A stretch of 64,000 nucleotides of DNA, from assembly GCA_022495995.1 (NCBI GenBank), contig JAFEMH010000738.1:176001-240000 (forward strand), in the 5' to 3' direction. Source of the stretch: Adenophora triphylla var. japonica (Eukaryota; Streptophyta; Magnoliopsida; Asterales; Campanulaceae). A program made the translations under genes and the position numbers. Position 1 is the stretch's first letter. Every line of letters starts with the position of its first letter. Positions 11,780 to 24,776 of this stretch are shown here, piece after piece. Under the pieces are notes generated by a model. It was not told the origin of the DNA. It ran no database searches and saw only the letters and a program-made list of their open reading frames with translations.

Positions 11780-12115
11780 ATTTTGGTGGCCAGAGATGAT
11801 AAGGGTATCTTATTAAATCTGTAACTCCTTGGCCAAATATTTATTTCATGATTATATTCCACTTGGCAGTATACAATCTGCAATTTTTTTGGATGACTGC
11901 CTTCCAGTTTCAACATAACATGTCACGGGCCATTAACAAATATGGCTTGGGACAGCAGCTTGAATCTGCCTTCATAAATTATTTTCTTCAATATGACAAT
12001 GGGGACCTCTGGGAGGAGATTCGAACACCGGTGACATCTGTTAAAAGAAATATTGATGCCAATGCCGCTTAAGGTATAACTCTTTAGCATTAAATTAACT
12101 AATTAGTCGTAGTTC
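11780..12115 (-). promoter_or_regulatory. decayed LHCB promoter plus upstream-flank module
   Basis: It aligns by eye with 20364-20600: GGGAATGTATATTTTGGTGG corresponds to the TATA block, here mutated from TATATATAGG. CCAAT and AAAAATCT counterparts are degraded. The distal part (11968-12115) is the flank module also found at 6860 and 34636. It no longer abuts an LHCB coding region: the nearest downstream copy, at 8953-9485, lacks its 5' end. Confidence 0.65.
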
Positions 12116-12737
12116 AATTACTCTCTCCTTTCCAATAATTTTTTCTTTTTTCTTTTTGGGCCATCCCATAAAAGAGTAACATTTTTCTTTTAAGCAATTT
12201 TTATACTACATATTGCCAAACTTTTTTTAATCTGCTTAGTATAAATTCATATATTGCCACCTGATCAATCATAATCATTGTATTGTCTTTCTATTTTCCA
12301 TATGTAGTACGTAGATGATTGTCCCTATGTACTCCATACATAGAACTTGGATGTATCGTAGAGCTTTCTTCAATCTTGTGTTAGATATTCTGGCTATCCT
12401 TTCAGTGATACAGAGAATCAAATCATCTTTTCTTCTCATATTTACACCTGGTTTGAACAAATAATATTTTGGGGGTGGTTTAGCGACTTGGAACTGCTGC
12501 AGCGACAGGGTTGCTGATGTGCTGCAGTGGTCGGTATGAATTTGGGTCATATATGCCTTTTTTGGTAATGTCGTTGACTAAATGAGATGTATGTGGGACT
12601 CAACGGCAAAGTTATTTGTAATTTCAACTGTTTCTGATAGAAGAAATGAATTACTACAATCAATTTAATCCCTGCACATCTAACCTCTACCAACTTAAAA
12701 AAAAAAAACCATCTAAAGTTATATCTCTGCTTTATAT
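12116..12737. other. tandem-unit flank, no gene
   Basis: Shared blocks with 7470-7600 and 9510-9690 (CATATGTAGTACGTAGATGA and following). Nothing coding is supported. Confidence 0.45.
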
Positions 12738-13081
12738 CATTTGCCAGGGGCAACATTGGTAGCATAGGCCCAAGCATTATGGTTAACTGGATCAGCCATG
12801 TGATCAGTAAGGTTTTCCAATGGTTCCTTTCTGCCACAATAGCCTGAACAAAAAATCCAAACATTGAAATCATGGCCAGTCTCCCATTCTTGATCTCCTT
12901 CACTTTCAACTCAGCAAAGTCTGCTGGATCATTAGTTAACCCCAATGGGTCAAAGTTTCCACCCAGATACAATGGGTTGTCCGTCAGTTCACCGAGTGGC
13001 CCACCAGCTACTCGGTATTTCTCCGCGGTACCCATTAAGAAAACTTGAGTGGCCATACCAGCAAAATGCTTTGTGCATGAT
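12738..13081 (-). pseudogene. divergent LHCB pseudogene, frameshifted
   Basis: The minus strand encodes [20 protein letters not shown] then [18 protein letters not shown] and GFFVQAIV in one frame. It needs a shift near 12835 to continue as [19 protein letters not shown] and end at a TGA (12738-12740). A second shift lies near 13060, before HAQSIL. The helix A E, N and R ligands are retained. It is clearly more diverged from LHCB1 than the other copies ([16 protein letters not shown]), so it is an older LHCB-family duplicate. The N-terminal half is absent. Confidence 0.8.
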
Positions 13082-13084
13082 CAA

Positions 13085-13930
13085 GTGAGCACCTAGGTGT
13101 TGATGTTGTATTCATTACCAGATTAAAGTTTGAAACTTTACTCTTGTATGAGTATAATTGGTACAGTCAGAGGATGGGAATTACTAAGCTCAAAATACAT
13201 GAATAAACTTATGCATTACAGTATAATTTGATTTGTCTTCTATTGTAAACTTGATGATAGTAAGTCACATTCCAATAACCTATGCAGGTAATTTCATCTT
13301 TATGGAAGGAAAAATTGATCTCACCTTTGAAAAGAAAGAGACTACTTTTGAACAGATGGACGAGTTAATTCATGTTAGACAACGTGAGTGTTCATGCCAA
13401 TGAGTCTGATAAATGTCATAGTATAGCTGACTAGTTGTGTGACCCTTGGAGGGGGAATAACAGGGGAAATTCAAGGAGTGCATGGAAACAAAAGGCGGAA
13501 ATCCTGTGGTCCATCTCCACCGGAGCTTGAATACCCAAAGTTTGATGTGGATGGATCTTAGATGGATAAACCAGCATGTGGTGTTATTGGAGTATTGAGG
13601 ACTAAAAATGGGAATGTAGCTTATGTTATGGTGCAGCTGGGGTAGACTCAAATGTTTCGGATTGATACCTGCTGAACAAGGTCTGTCAAGTTTCGTGAAG
13701 TCAGCTTTAAGGGGAAGAAAAAGATTGATAACTGAATCAGATTTAATGGTTTCACAAAATTTACCAACATGTTGCAAGCAGATAAGGTTGGAAATCTTGG
13801 AGCGAATTGAAGGGATTTGTTTGTGGGGGTGCTGGGACTCAGAGTGAAATGGGGCTCATATAAAGTGGATCAATCTGTTCTTAGGTCTGTCTTGCATTGT
13901 GATCGAATTTGGGTGATATTTCTGGGATGC
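13085..13930 (+). pseudogene. RNase H-like (LINE-type) remnant, copy 5
   Basis: It shares the CTTGATGATAGTA block (13249), the GAAAGAGACTACT block (13335) and the motif region near 13535-13620 with the other remnants. It contains many stops. It is positioned 3' of the LHCB copy at 14078, matching the unit order. Confidence 0.55.
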
Positions 13931-14077
13931 TGCTAAGGAATTTTAATACACGTACACAACGTGCGAGTTCTTCTTCAACATGTTTATCGAAAAGTTTCAA
14001 TCAATCTATTTACTTTACATGGTTGGCAAAATCATGTGCACATATAATGTTACAACATTTCTCGTAAAAGAAATGAC

Positions 14078-14887
<810 letters not shown>

Positions 14888-14951
14888 TGATAATTGTGAT
14901 GGAGCTAGAAAGGTGAGTTTTACTTAAAACAGAATGAACTGAGATTTGAAT

Positions 14952-15432
14952 TGACGCAGCACGGAAGCAATAGGTTTCGTGATTAGCGCACTAATCACAA
15001 GAATTCACAAGCAATGAATCCTTAAACACAGATCTGGAATCCACCAGGAAATTAAAGAGAAATCTCTTTGAATTGAAAATCAAGAATAATAAGTTGTTTA
15101 CCAAAATAAGAAGACTAAGTATTTATACTCCTACCTAGGCAGCAAATAAAAGAGTTCCCAAAAATAATAAAATACCAAAACTAAGCAATTTTCCGTAATT
15201 AAAACGAAATCAGTCTTCATCTCCCCGTCTTGAGCGCGGCCGCCCTTTGGCCCAGCGCGGTCGCGCAACACTCCAGAAAATTATGCCTGGCCTTCATCGT
15301 CGTCAGCCAGCGGCCTGCCCCTTTCCCTCACTAGCGCGGTCGCGCACTTGTCCAGAGTCTTCAAAGCTCGTCACCATGTCATCGGCAGCGGCCGCCAACC
15401 CCACGAGCGCGGTCGCTCTGGCTCCTGTATCA
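14952..15432 (-). repeat. 3' LTR of CRM-like element
   Basis: 481 bp, direct repeat of 19863-20347. The minus-strand TATA (GAGTATAAAT, near 15121-15130) has CpG-rich words upstream: GCGGCCGC (15236-15243), GCGCGGTCGCGC (15255-15266 and 15334-15345). Confidence 0.95.
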
Positions 15433-16350
15433 GTCTCCTCCACCTCCAAAGAACTCGACTCCGAGTTCTCTTCAGGATAAAGAACTCCATCCGCGTGATA
15501 CTCATACATGTCGGCTACGTTGAAAGTATTCGAGATGTTCAAGTTATCAGGAAGAGCCACCACATATGCATTGTCATTGATCTTCCTAGTCACCTTGAAA
15601 GGCCCATACTTGCGAGGTTGCAATTTCTTATACGTACCAACAGGAAAACGCTCTCGTCGAAGAAACACCATAACATCATCCCCAACTTTGAAAACTTTGA
15701 CCCGTTTCTTCTTGTCTGCAGCAGCTTTATTCTTCAATCCCGTTGCCTCCAACTTGGCCCGAACCTCCTCTTTGACAGCACAAACTTCATTAGCCATATT
15801 TTCATTGCCTTGGCTCACACCACGACCCCTTAGTAACGGTACCAAATTCACCACATGCCTTGGAGTCGAAGAATAAACCACAGAAAATGGTGATTTCCCC
15901 GTAGCCGAGTGGACCGCACTGTTGTAAGCAAATTCCACCTGCGGTAATGCCAAATCCCACTGCTTCTGCTTGTCCCCACAAACACTTCTGATCATATTTC
16001 CCAATGTTCTGTTAGTAACTTCGTCCGTCCGTCTCGTTTGCGTGTGAGCCGTAGAACTCCGATTCAATGCGGTACCAAACATACGTCATAACGTAACCCA
16101 GAAGTGACTCAAAAACTTAGTGTCTCTATCCGAAGTAATGGACTTAGGAACACCATGAAGACGTACAACCTCTCTAAAGAACAGCTTTGCAATATTAGAG
16201 GCATCCGAGGTCTTCTTGCAAGCAATAAAATGAGCCATTTTGGAAAATCTGTCCACTACTACGAAAACAGAATCCACACCTCGTTGAGTACGAGGTAAAC
16301 CCAACACAAAATCCATAGATAAATCGAGCCATATGACATCGGGGAATAGG
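15303..16350 (-). pseudogene. integrase catalytic core and C-terminus (CRM-like), reaching into LTR
   Basis: The catalytic Asp residues are in [13 protein letters not shown] and [14 protein letters not shown], and the Glu is in the [12 protein letters not shown] block. TGA at 16086-16088 replaces the Trp in the FWVTLW block. The C-terminus has the [16 protein letters not shown] fold segment (GPY/F type) and continues 43 codons past the LTR boundary at 15432. Confidence 0.88.
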
Positions 16351-17868
16351 CAAAGGCAAATAAAGACCAGGTATTTGAGATTGACCTTTAGATACCTGAC
16401 AAACATAACAACGCCTGAAGATAGCACCCGCATCCTTCCCCAGTTGAGGCCAAAAATAACGCTCCTCCAAGCTAGCGATGGTCTTGTCTCGCCCCAAGTG
16501 CCCACTAAGGCCTCCTCCATGCAAATCCCTGATCAACTTCTCACGCAATGACGAAACAGGAATGCACAATCGATCCCCTTTGAACAAAAAACCTTCACGG
16601 ACATGAAAATCTGCACTCGGATGCTTGCCCACACACTTAAACCATACTTCCTTGAAATCGGTATCCTCTCCATACAGCTCCTTCAGCAACTCAAACCCGA
16701 CGACTTCTTGAGACAGTGTAAGCAATAAGGAAGCCCTCCTACTCAGAGCGTCGGCCACTTTGTTCTGAACCCCGGACTTATGCTGAATGATAAAAGGGAA
16801 CTTCTGCAGATAACTGACCCATCGAGCATGCATCTTGTTTATCATCTTCTGACTGTGCAAGAACTTTAGGGCAAGGTGATCAGAGAATAGAATAAATTCC
16901 CGCTGCACAAGATAATGCTCCCACTGTCGCAGAGCCCGAAAAACAGCATAGAATTCCTGATCATAAGTACTCCACTTTTGACGCGCCTCACTCAACTTCT
17001 CACTAAAGAAAGCCACCGGTCGTTTTTCTTGTGAGAGGACAGCTCCAATCCCTACACCACTTGCATCACACTCCACCTGGAATATTTTATCAAAGTCGGG
17101 TAGGGCAAGAACTGGTGCAGTACAAAGTTTTTCCTTGATGAGAGCAAAACTCTGTTCTTGCTCAAAACCCCAATGAAACTTACCCTTCTTCAAACACTCA
17201 GTAATAGGAGCAGTGATGGTACTGAAATCCCGCACAAACCTCCTATAGAAAGTAGCTAAGCCATGAAAGCTACGCACCTCAGTGACCGATGTCGGGGCTG
17301 GCCAATCCCTTATGGCCCTCACTTTCTCCTCATCCACCTGAATTCCATCCTCACCAACCACAAAACCCAGAAAAAGTAACTTGTTGGTGCAGAAAATACA
17401 CTTCTTAAGATTGATGTAGAGCTGATTATCTTTTAGGACTTGCAACACTTGTCTAAGATGATCGAGATGTACAACTCTATCTTTGCTATAAATCAGGATA
17501 TCATCGAAATAAACGACAACAAAAGAACCAATAAAAGGTCGAAATACCTGATTCATCAATCTCATGAAAGTGCTAGGGGCATTCGAGAGTCCGAATGGCA
17601 TGACAAGCCACTCATAAAGGCCATCCTTGCTCTTGAAGGCTGTTTTCCACTCATCTCCTGGCCTAATCCGAATCTGGTGGTACCCGCTGCGCAAATCCAG
17701 TTTTGTGAACACCTTCGAACCGGATAACTCATCAAGCATGTCTTCCAAACGGGGAATGGGAAATCGATACTTGATGGTAATTTTGTTGATGGCACGGCTG
17801 TCCACACACATACGCCACTGATTACCCTTCTTCGCAGATAAGTAGAACTGGGTAATTCCTACACCTGA
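16195..17868 (-). pseudogene. reverse transcriptase, RNase H and integrase zinc domain (CRM-like)
   Basis: The RT core is read from [10 protein letters not shown] with [10 protein letters not shown] (YxDD-type catalytic motif). RNase H follows ([18 protein letters not shown] and [10 protein letters not shown]), then the integrase HHCC region ([10 protein letters not shown]...CYVCQ). The frame is lost near 16340, within the integrase core. The RT and RNase H catalytic residues I can see are intact, so loss of function comes from frame breaks. Confidence 0.93.
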
Positions 17869-18840
17869 CTCATGCTCTCTCTAATAAACCCCTTTCGCAG
17901 CAAATCTTCTATCTGCTCCCGAAGTATCTCATTCTCCTTGGGACTCATGCGGTAATGCGGGAGGTTTGGCAAGCTAGCTCCCGGAATCAAATCAATCTGG
18001 TGCTGAATGTCCCTCATAGGTGGCAGATCATTTGGCAAGTCATCGGATAGTAACTCCTGAAAATCTGCAAGTAGTTCTTTAATCTCCCTTGGCAACCCAA
18101 TCTCCACACTGACAGAACTCAACAACCCCTTAATGATTATAGGGCAAAAATACTCCGACTCCTCAATAGCTGCAGTAAGATCCTTCTCATTCTGAATAAG
18201 CATCAACACCGGCTTATCCTTCTCAACCTGCTTTTCAAACCGTGAAACAGGAGCTATAGCAATCTTGTGTTTGTTCCAGTTGAACATCACCACATTATCC
18301 CTGCCCCTATAAGTAATATCATGATCATGTTGCCATGGACGACCCAGTAACACATGACACACATCCATATTCAGCACATCACAAACGACTTCCTCCTTAT
18401 AATGTTTCCCGATAGAAAGGGGAACCCTACAAGTACGTGATACTCTAAGTTCGGAACCCGTATTCACCCAACCCAAGCCATAGGGTTTCTCATGCGGTTC
18501 AGTTTTCAACCCAAGGAAATCAACTAATTTCTGCGAAACTAAATTTTCAGTGCAACCATTGTCAACAATTAAATTGCATACCTTGTTAGCAACGGAGCAG
18601 TATGCACGAAAAAGATTCTTCCTCTGTCCCTCATCCTTGGAAGATAACAATATCTGTTGAAGAACACAACCCACATGCTCCTCGGATTCCTCCTGCGCGA
18701 ACTCGGCCCCTTCATACTCATCATTCTCCTCCTCTACTTGCTCCTCGTCTTCCTCCCCTAGGAATGCAGCAGTTGCCCTACTGGGGCAAACGTTGGACCT
18801 ATGCCCATATCCCTGACAGCGAAAACACTTATCTCCCCTT
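17859..18840 (-). pseudogene. zinc knuckle, protease and start of RT of CRM-like element
   Basis: After the zinc knuckle and an acidic stretch the frame encodes the aspartic protease: VDNGCTENLVS replaces the usual DSGAT-type active site (D and G kept), and VLLGRPWQ is the second conserved block. It continues to the N-terminal RT segment (HYRMSPKENEILREQ...). A stop at 17859-17861 with a shift near 17870 cuts it from the RT core. Confidence 0.85.
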
Positions 18841-18867
18841 GGTTTGGCATACGGATTTGCTGTTTTC

Positions 18868-19821
18868 TCAGATCGGTGCCTTGTTTAATTGCCGAGTTGC
18901 TTCTTTGCCGCCACGGTTCCCTGTCATGTGTTTCCACTGAATCGTCGCCGAACCGCTAGCGCACCCTTTCCTGTTACTCCCTTCATCAGCACTGCCTTGC
19001 GGACTCCATTTACGAAAAGGAGCATTAAAGACCCTTGCACTCGATTTTTCCATTAGCTCCGCTCTCAAGGCCAGAGTAGAAGCATCCGTCAAGTTTCGTA
19101 CTTGATGCAAACCCATCTTGTCCTGTATTGAGGCCTTCAGGCCATTGATATAGCGTGCAACCTTTTGTTCCTCAGACTCGTCAATCTCCACCCTTGCCGT
19201 GTACCGCTGAAACTCAGTAGTGTACTCATCAACCGTCCTTTTGCCTTGTACACAATTGAGATACAACTTGTACAAAATCTGCTCATAATCTGCGGGCAAG
19301 AACCTCCCTGAGATCAACTGCTTCATCCGTCTCCAAGTCCTAACTGGTTCCTTTCCCTGCCGTCGCCTCTGCACTACCAGTTTATCCCACCATACTGCAG
19401 CAGTACTCTTCAAGCGAATCGCTACCATCTTCACCTGTTTATTAGCAGGTACCTCCATGACCTCAAAAAAACGATCGACACTAGTCTGCCAATCTAGAAA
19501 ATCCTCTATGCCCATGGTTCCATAAAAATGAGGGATTTCAGCCTTGATTCTATAATCATGGCGATTTTGATTGTTACCTTGTTCTCCGTCATCCTCAACA
19601 ATTTCTTCCTCCGAACTGGATCCATCTTCTTCCCGGTTCTCCACCCTCTGTGGACGGTGAACGTGTTCCTCCCTGTCTCTTTCATCCCTACGGTCTCGAT
19701 TACCATTCTGACCCTGTTGAGCAGCAACCAACGCGGCGATCTGTGTAGTCAACGAAGCGATGGCGTTAGTACTCCCCTCGATATCAGCCCTCGTAGCCCG
19801 ATCTCCCACGATTCTTCGCAA
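18868..19821 (-). pseudogene. gag of CRM-like element (frameshifted before the zinc knuckle)
   Basis: The frame reads from MRRIVGD through a charged region to the retrotransposon Gag core, with FYGTMGIEDFLDWQTSVDRF, AAVWWDKLV and a YTTEFQRYTARV block. Gag forms the virus-like particle. The frame ends at 18868 in a short tail. In the next frame, at 18786-18827, lies a CX2CX4HX4C zinc knuckle (CFRCQGYGHRSNVC), so one shift separates the Gag core from its nucleocapsid motif. This is decay rather than programmed shift as far as I can tell. Confidence 0.88.
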
Positions 19822-19847
19822 GATGATGTAAAAGACAGGATATGGCC

Positions 19848-19860
19848 TGCTCTGATACCA
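19848..19860 (-). other. primer-binding site (initiator tRNA-Met type)
   Basis: The minus strand reads TGGTATCAGAGCA two bases inside the 5' LTR, the standard plant initiator tRNA-Met primer site. Confidence 0.9.
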
Positions 19861-19862
19861 AC

Positions 19863-20347
19863 TGACTCAGCACGGAAGCAATAGGTTTCGTGATTAGCGC
19901 ACTAATCACAAGAATTCACAAGCAATGAATCCTTAAACACAGATCTGGAATCCACCAGGAAATTAAAGAGAAATCTCTTTGAATTGAAAATCAAGAATAA
20001 TAAGTTGTTTACCAAAATAAGAAGACTAAGTATTTATACTCCTACCTAGGCAGCAAATAAAAGAGTTCCAAAAAATAATAAAATACCAAAACTAAGCAAT
20101 TTTCCGTAATTAAAACGAAATCAGTCTTCATCTCCCCGTCTTGAGCGCGGCCGCCCTCGCCCAGCCGCGGCCGCGCAACACTCCGAGAAAATTATGCCCG
20201 GCCTTCATCGTCGCCGCCGCGCGGTCGCCCTTCCTCCCCCTAGCTGGGGCGGTCGCGCGCACTTGTCCAGAGTCTTCAAAGCTCGTCACCATGTCATCCA
20301 GCGCGGCCGCCAACCCCACGAGCGCGGTCGCTCTGGCTCCTGTATCA
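19863..20347 (-). repeat. 5' LTR of CRM-like element
   Basis: 485 bp, near-identical to 14952-15432. Most differences are concentrated in the CpG-rich repeat part (20145-20260), consistent with C-to-T decay or slippage there. Confidence 0.95.
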
Positions 20348-20352
20348 TGAAT

Positions 20353-20683
20353 GGAAATAAACTGTGAATTAGGGAATGTATATATAGGTGGCCAAAGAGA
20401 TGATAAGTGTATCTTCTTAAATTTATAACTCATTTTCCATTGGCCAAGTATTTATTTCGAGATTTTATTGCACTTTCAGTTTACAGTTTACAATCTTCTT
20501 GGATGACAGCTTCCAGTTTCAACATGACATGTCATGGGCCAGTAACAAATGTGGTTGGGTCATCATCTTGAATGTGCTTCACTTATATAATAAAATATTA
20601 ATTTCTCTCACTTCCATATATACAACTCTCAACCTTATATAATATATACTCCCATCAGTGGCCCAAATCCAACCTTTTAATAA
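20353..20683 (-). promoter_or_regulatory. displaced promoter of the W108* LHCB copy
   Basis: Read on the minus strand this has TATATATA (20378-20386), CCAATGG (20438-20444) and AAAATCT near 20460, where the first A of the CCA1-type AAAAATCT has changed. It is colinear with 4641-4800, and was split from the gene by the CRM-like insertion. LHCB flank homology ends near 20590; 20590-20683 is AT-rich and probably the end of the Harbinger element. Confidence 0.75.
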
Positions 20684-22337
20684 TGATGAATGTGGTTTTA
20701 CCCATCCAAAAGATATAGTTCCTAGTTTATTTGGTGCTCGAAACCTTGAGAATTTAATGTATTTTCTAGTGTTTTGAAAGTACAGGGATTGAAGTGCAAC
20801 AATGTTGAAAACGGAGGATTGGAGCGTACTTTGGAAGCTTTTGGATCAAATTGCAATTTTGGAAAATTTGGGACTAAACGGAAATTATGAAGTTCAAGGA
20901 CCAAAGTGGAAATATTGGAAAATTAAGGGACTAAATTGGAAATATGGAATTTTTGGATGAATTTAATATATAAAAATTCCTGGGTTAAAATGAAAAATAA
21001 AATCCTAAAGAGCGAAGTGCAAAAGAAGTCATTATAGTGGCCAAAGTGCGACTGCAAAATTGTGGGACGAAACGAATACTTATTAATCAACCAAGGCATT
21101 CTTAAATTAAACTGTGGCCGGCCAAACTTGAATTTGCTGGGCCAAGCTGGAAGGAAAAATGGGCCAAGGTTGGTGCAGGATGGCCGAGAGTAGCACAAGC
21201 AATTTGGGGCCGAAGGAAAATGGGCCTGGGCAAAGTGGGCGCACGCCTGTTGCTATTGGGCGCACGCCCGGAAGCTTTCAGATTGAGTACAGGCGTACAC
21301 CCGGTTTTAGTGGGCGCGCGCCCGGTACGTACGGACAAATGCAGCCAGTTTCCTTATTTTGGAAGGATTCTAAAGATTTTTCACAGATTTGCACTGTAAT
21401 CACCACGATTTCGAGAGATCTTCTATTTTGACTAGGATTTTGACCCTAATTTATTTCCAAAAAGGATTTCCACCTCTCTCCTCCTATATAAACAACCCTA
21501 GACTAGTTTTGTATCATCTTTTATCTTTTATCTTTTATTTTGGGATCTTTGGATCTTTTGATTTTTATCATTCTCTTTTTATATTTTTAGTTTAGGTTTT
21601 ATTTATTTTATGAAGATGAAAGAACAAGGTTTTGCTTTATTTATTTTAATGGCCATTCAAGGCTAAACTATTTTATTCATGGATTGGGTGTAGTAATTGT
21701 GGAACCTCTATGCTAATTCAAGTTTGAATTCTTCCAAACTCTCTCATTCTTGTTTGATGAATTAATTATCATTCTTTTATTTGTTTTAGACTGTTGCACT
21801 ACCGTGTTTATTTAAAGCACCCTAATTCATCAATTAGGTTGGATTGTTGACCTACCGGAATACAATACAACTTAGATTCATATATTTCTTGTGGACTTAA
21901 TGAGTTTCTTGAATGTTATTTTGACCTACCGAAATTGATAACAAGATAGAAATATTGGGGTTGCAATCCGCACACCAAACGTTCCAACCCTAACCAAGTG
22001 AAAGAATCTTTGAATGAGATTGTTATTTTTCTTATCAAAATCATTAGCATAGAGGGGATGCAATTATGAAATCCAATCCGTGAATTTCTTTGATCTGATT
22101 AAATCTTAGTTTATTGCTTTCTTGTTTTCTTCAATTCATTAGCTTAATTTCTTGCTTTATTACTTTAGTTAATAAATCCAAATCAAAAACCCCATTTTGT
22201 TACTTTTAGCATTAATTAAATCAACTTGTTAATTCACTCAAGTCTCTGTGGTTCGACCCTTACTTTTGTATATTGCTACTTCGGTGACTTGTACACTTGC
22301 AAGGTATTTTTATTACACAGTGGAATTTTCTCCACCA
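20684..22337 (+). repeat. 5' LTR of Athila-type element
   Basis: The TATA box TATATAAA is at 21485-21492. CpG-rich words GGGCGCACGCCC and GGGCGCGCGCCC lie about 150-250 bp upstream (21237-21325). It is a direct repeat of 26641-28291. Confidence 0.95.
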
Positions 22338-22343
22338 AGTTTT

Positions 22344-22361
22344 TGGCGCCGTTGCCGGGGA
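22344..22361 (+). other. primer-binding site TGGCGCCGTTGCCGGGGA
   Basis: Seven bases inside the 5' LTR; the primer-site sequence characteristic of plant Athila-type elements. Confidence 0.9.
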
Positions 22362-22398
22362 CTTGTTGTGATTCTTAACAAGTTTATTTAATCGGTGC

Positions 22399-24072
22399 AT
22401 GTTTGGTCGCCGGTCATTGGATCCTAAGTTGGTTCCTTTGAACGACGATATAGACCAAGTCGAGAGAGGCATTCCCTTTACTCAAGTGTTCGAAACTGAT
22501 TCTGAAACTTCTGTCACCGAGACAGAAGTAACTTTGAGTGAATTAGAAACTTCTTCCACCGAGGGAGAAGAACTTGAAATTGATATGGCTTTGCAAGCGC
22601 CCACCATGGATGCCTTCTCTAGGCCGCGGGTGGACACATCTGTGTCATGCATTGTATTGAATGAGGCAACAAAAAGTTACGAGGTAAAAGGCCATCTGTT
22701 TAACATGATCCCTCAATTTCATGGCCTTCCCTCGGAGGATTCTTTGAATTTCTTGAGGGAATATATGATGATTGTGTCGAGTTTTCCATTGAGAGAGGGT
22801 GTGACTGATGAGCACTTAAGATTGAAATGTTTTCCCTTTGCTTTGAGGGATAATGCTAAGAAGTGGCTCATGTTGCTCCCACCTAGGAGCATAAATACTT
22901 GGGATGAATTACATGATATATTTTTGAGAAAATACTTTCCACATGCTACGTTAGCCACGTTTAGACAGAAAATTATAGGGTTCACACAGGACTCTTTTGA
23001 GGCATTTCATGAAGCATGGGACAGGTTTAAGATGCTTTTGGTGCAATGTCCCCACCATAATTTTCCTTTGCCTTTATTGCATCAAACTTTCTATGGGGGG
23101 TTGACACAAGCCGATCAAAGTGCTATGGTGGATAACGCAATGTGAGGCTCTTTAGGAGCCAAAACTGCGGATGAGACCCAAAATCTTTTTGAGAGATTAG
23201 CATCTAATTCGCAACAAAAGGGGTCAAGGGGTAAAACAAATAATGTGAATGGAATAGGAATGAACGATGAGCTTTCAAAACAAATTGCACTTCTTAATCA
23301 AAAATTTGATAAGTTGGTCATGAGTAGTACGTCCAATTTTGCATCCAATGTGTCATCTGTTGGTAATGTAATGCATGATAATTGTGTGACTTGTGGTTCT
23401 AACACTCACTCTTATGAAGTTTGCCCCACCACTAGTCCCCATTTATATAATCATGAGCAGGTACATGCAATGCAAGCATATATGCAGAGTGTCCCGCAGA
23501 ACAACCCATTTTCACAAACATACAATCCGGGGTGGGGAAAGCACCCTAATTTTTCTTGGGGAGGAAATCAACAGCAGAATAAAACTCTCCACCCCCAACC
23601 ACCACCGCAGGGACCCTTTGAGAGGAATAGAGAGCCTTGGGAAGAGCGCATGATGCAGTTAAAGATGGAGCAACAACAGTACAAGATGGAACAACAACAA
23701 GCCTTCAGAAATCATGAGGCTGCCATGCAGGTTACAGCACCCAAATTGGACATGGAAGCGGTACAAGGCCAAAGACAAGAAAATTTTCAAAATCCACCAG
23801 AGCAAGCCAAGTCTATTGTGACTATTTGGGATGAAAGTGATGAGATTGAGGAGGTATTTCTTTCTTCCCTTGATAATTTTGAATGTGATAATATTGATAA
23901 TGTTAGTGAGGAAGAGGATGAGATTGGGGAGGTTCAATATGTATTTTCTGCATTAAATTTAGAAACCCCTCCTCCCAATGTTGTGAAAACCACACCCCGT
24001 AGAGGTGTGGAGTTTGAAAAGATTAAACATGTTCAAAAAGACCCCGGTGTTTCATTATCCCAATTTCTTTAG
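22399..24072 (+). pseudogene. Athila-type gag, one in-frame stop
   Basis: The Gag core spans about 22690-23130 (FHGLPSEDSLNFLREY, FPFALRDNAKKWLMLLPP, WDELHDIFLRKYFPH, FYGGLTQADQ). A TGA at 23143-23145 interrupts the frame, after which it continues unchanged through a CX2CX4HX4C zinc knuckle (23383-23424, CVTCGSNTHSYEVC) and a Q/E-rich tail to a TAG at 24070-24072. Apart from the TGA, no frame damage is visible. The next (protease) frame is -1 relative to it. Confidence 0.9.
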
Positions 24073-24776
24073 GGGGTCAAAATTTTAAAGGTTTGTTGGA
24101 TCTTGGGGCAAGTGTTAATGTGATGCCCTTTCATGTTTTTAGAAGTTTGGGGGTAGGTGAGTTGAAACCACCCATGAGAGACTTGCAATTGGCGGATCTC
24201 TCAATCAAAAGACCTTTAGGGGTTATTGAAGGGGTGTTGGTTAAAATCGATAAAATCATTATCCCTATTGACTTTTATGTGATGTGTATGGAGGGATCAA
24301 GTGAGGAACAACTGAAAACTCCCATTCTGCTTGGGAGGCCATTTATGTTTGACACTAAGGCCACCATTGATGTGTGTCAAGGGGTTGTGTCCTTGAGAGG
24401 TATGGGGGAGGAATGTAAATTTTGTATGCTTAAAAATGATAAGAAACCCTCCCCCACAGATGGTTTTGTAGGAGCCATAACTGATTTTCCAATTGTCAAA
24501 TATGATGTGAATGGATGTGAGAAAAGTGGGGATAATGCGGACGTGTGCCCCTTGGCTAGTAACATTAAAGCCGACCAATACTCTAGGAGTAACGGGTCGT
24601 ATCACTCCCCACACGACTCCCATAAAGAGTCGATTCATCACATCTACCACAAGGGCATTCAAAACTTAAAGTTAGAGAGGAGAGTTATTTGCTTGATTTA
24701 TCTGAGACTATTTTTGCTAATATTTTTGCTCAAGATAACCTCTTTGATCTTGTTGAGGAAGATGTTCCGCAGGTGA
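24073..24776 (+). CDS. Athila-type aspartic protease region
   Basis: The frame opens with GGQNFKGLLDLGASVNVMPF, where DLGAS (from 24099) is the Athila-type active site, and has PILLGRPF as the second block. It then degenerates into unconserved sequence ending at 24776. There is no upstream methionine of its own, so expression would need a -1 shift from gag. The enzyme would process Gag. Confidence 0.75.

Larger units (their letters stand above)
14952..20347 (-). mobile_element. CRM/chromovirus-like Ty3/gypsy LTR retrotransposon
   Basis: This 5.4-kb element has LTRs of 481 and 485 bp (TG...CA ends) and a perfect target duplication TGAAT (14947-14951, 20348-20352). A primer site TGGTATCAGAGC complementary to initiator tRNA-Met and gag, protease, reverse transcriptase, RNase H and integrase regions in gypsy order follow. 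The copy is dead: a gag/pol frameshift near 18880, an RT frameshift near 17870, an integrase frameshift near 16340 and a TGA in integrase at 16086-16088. The integrase frame runs into the 3' LTR, a feature of the CRM group. I see no classical chromodomain. Confidence 0.93.
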
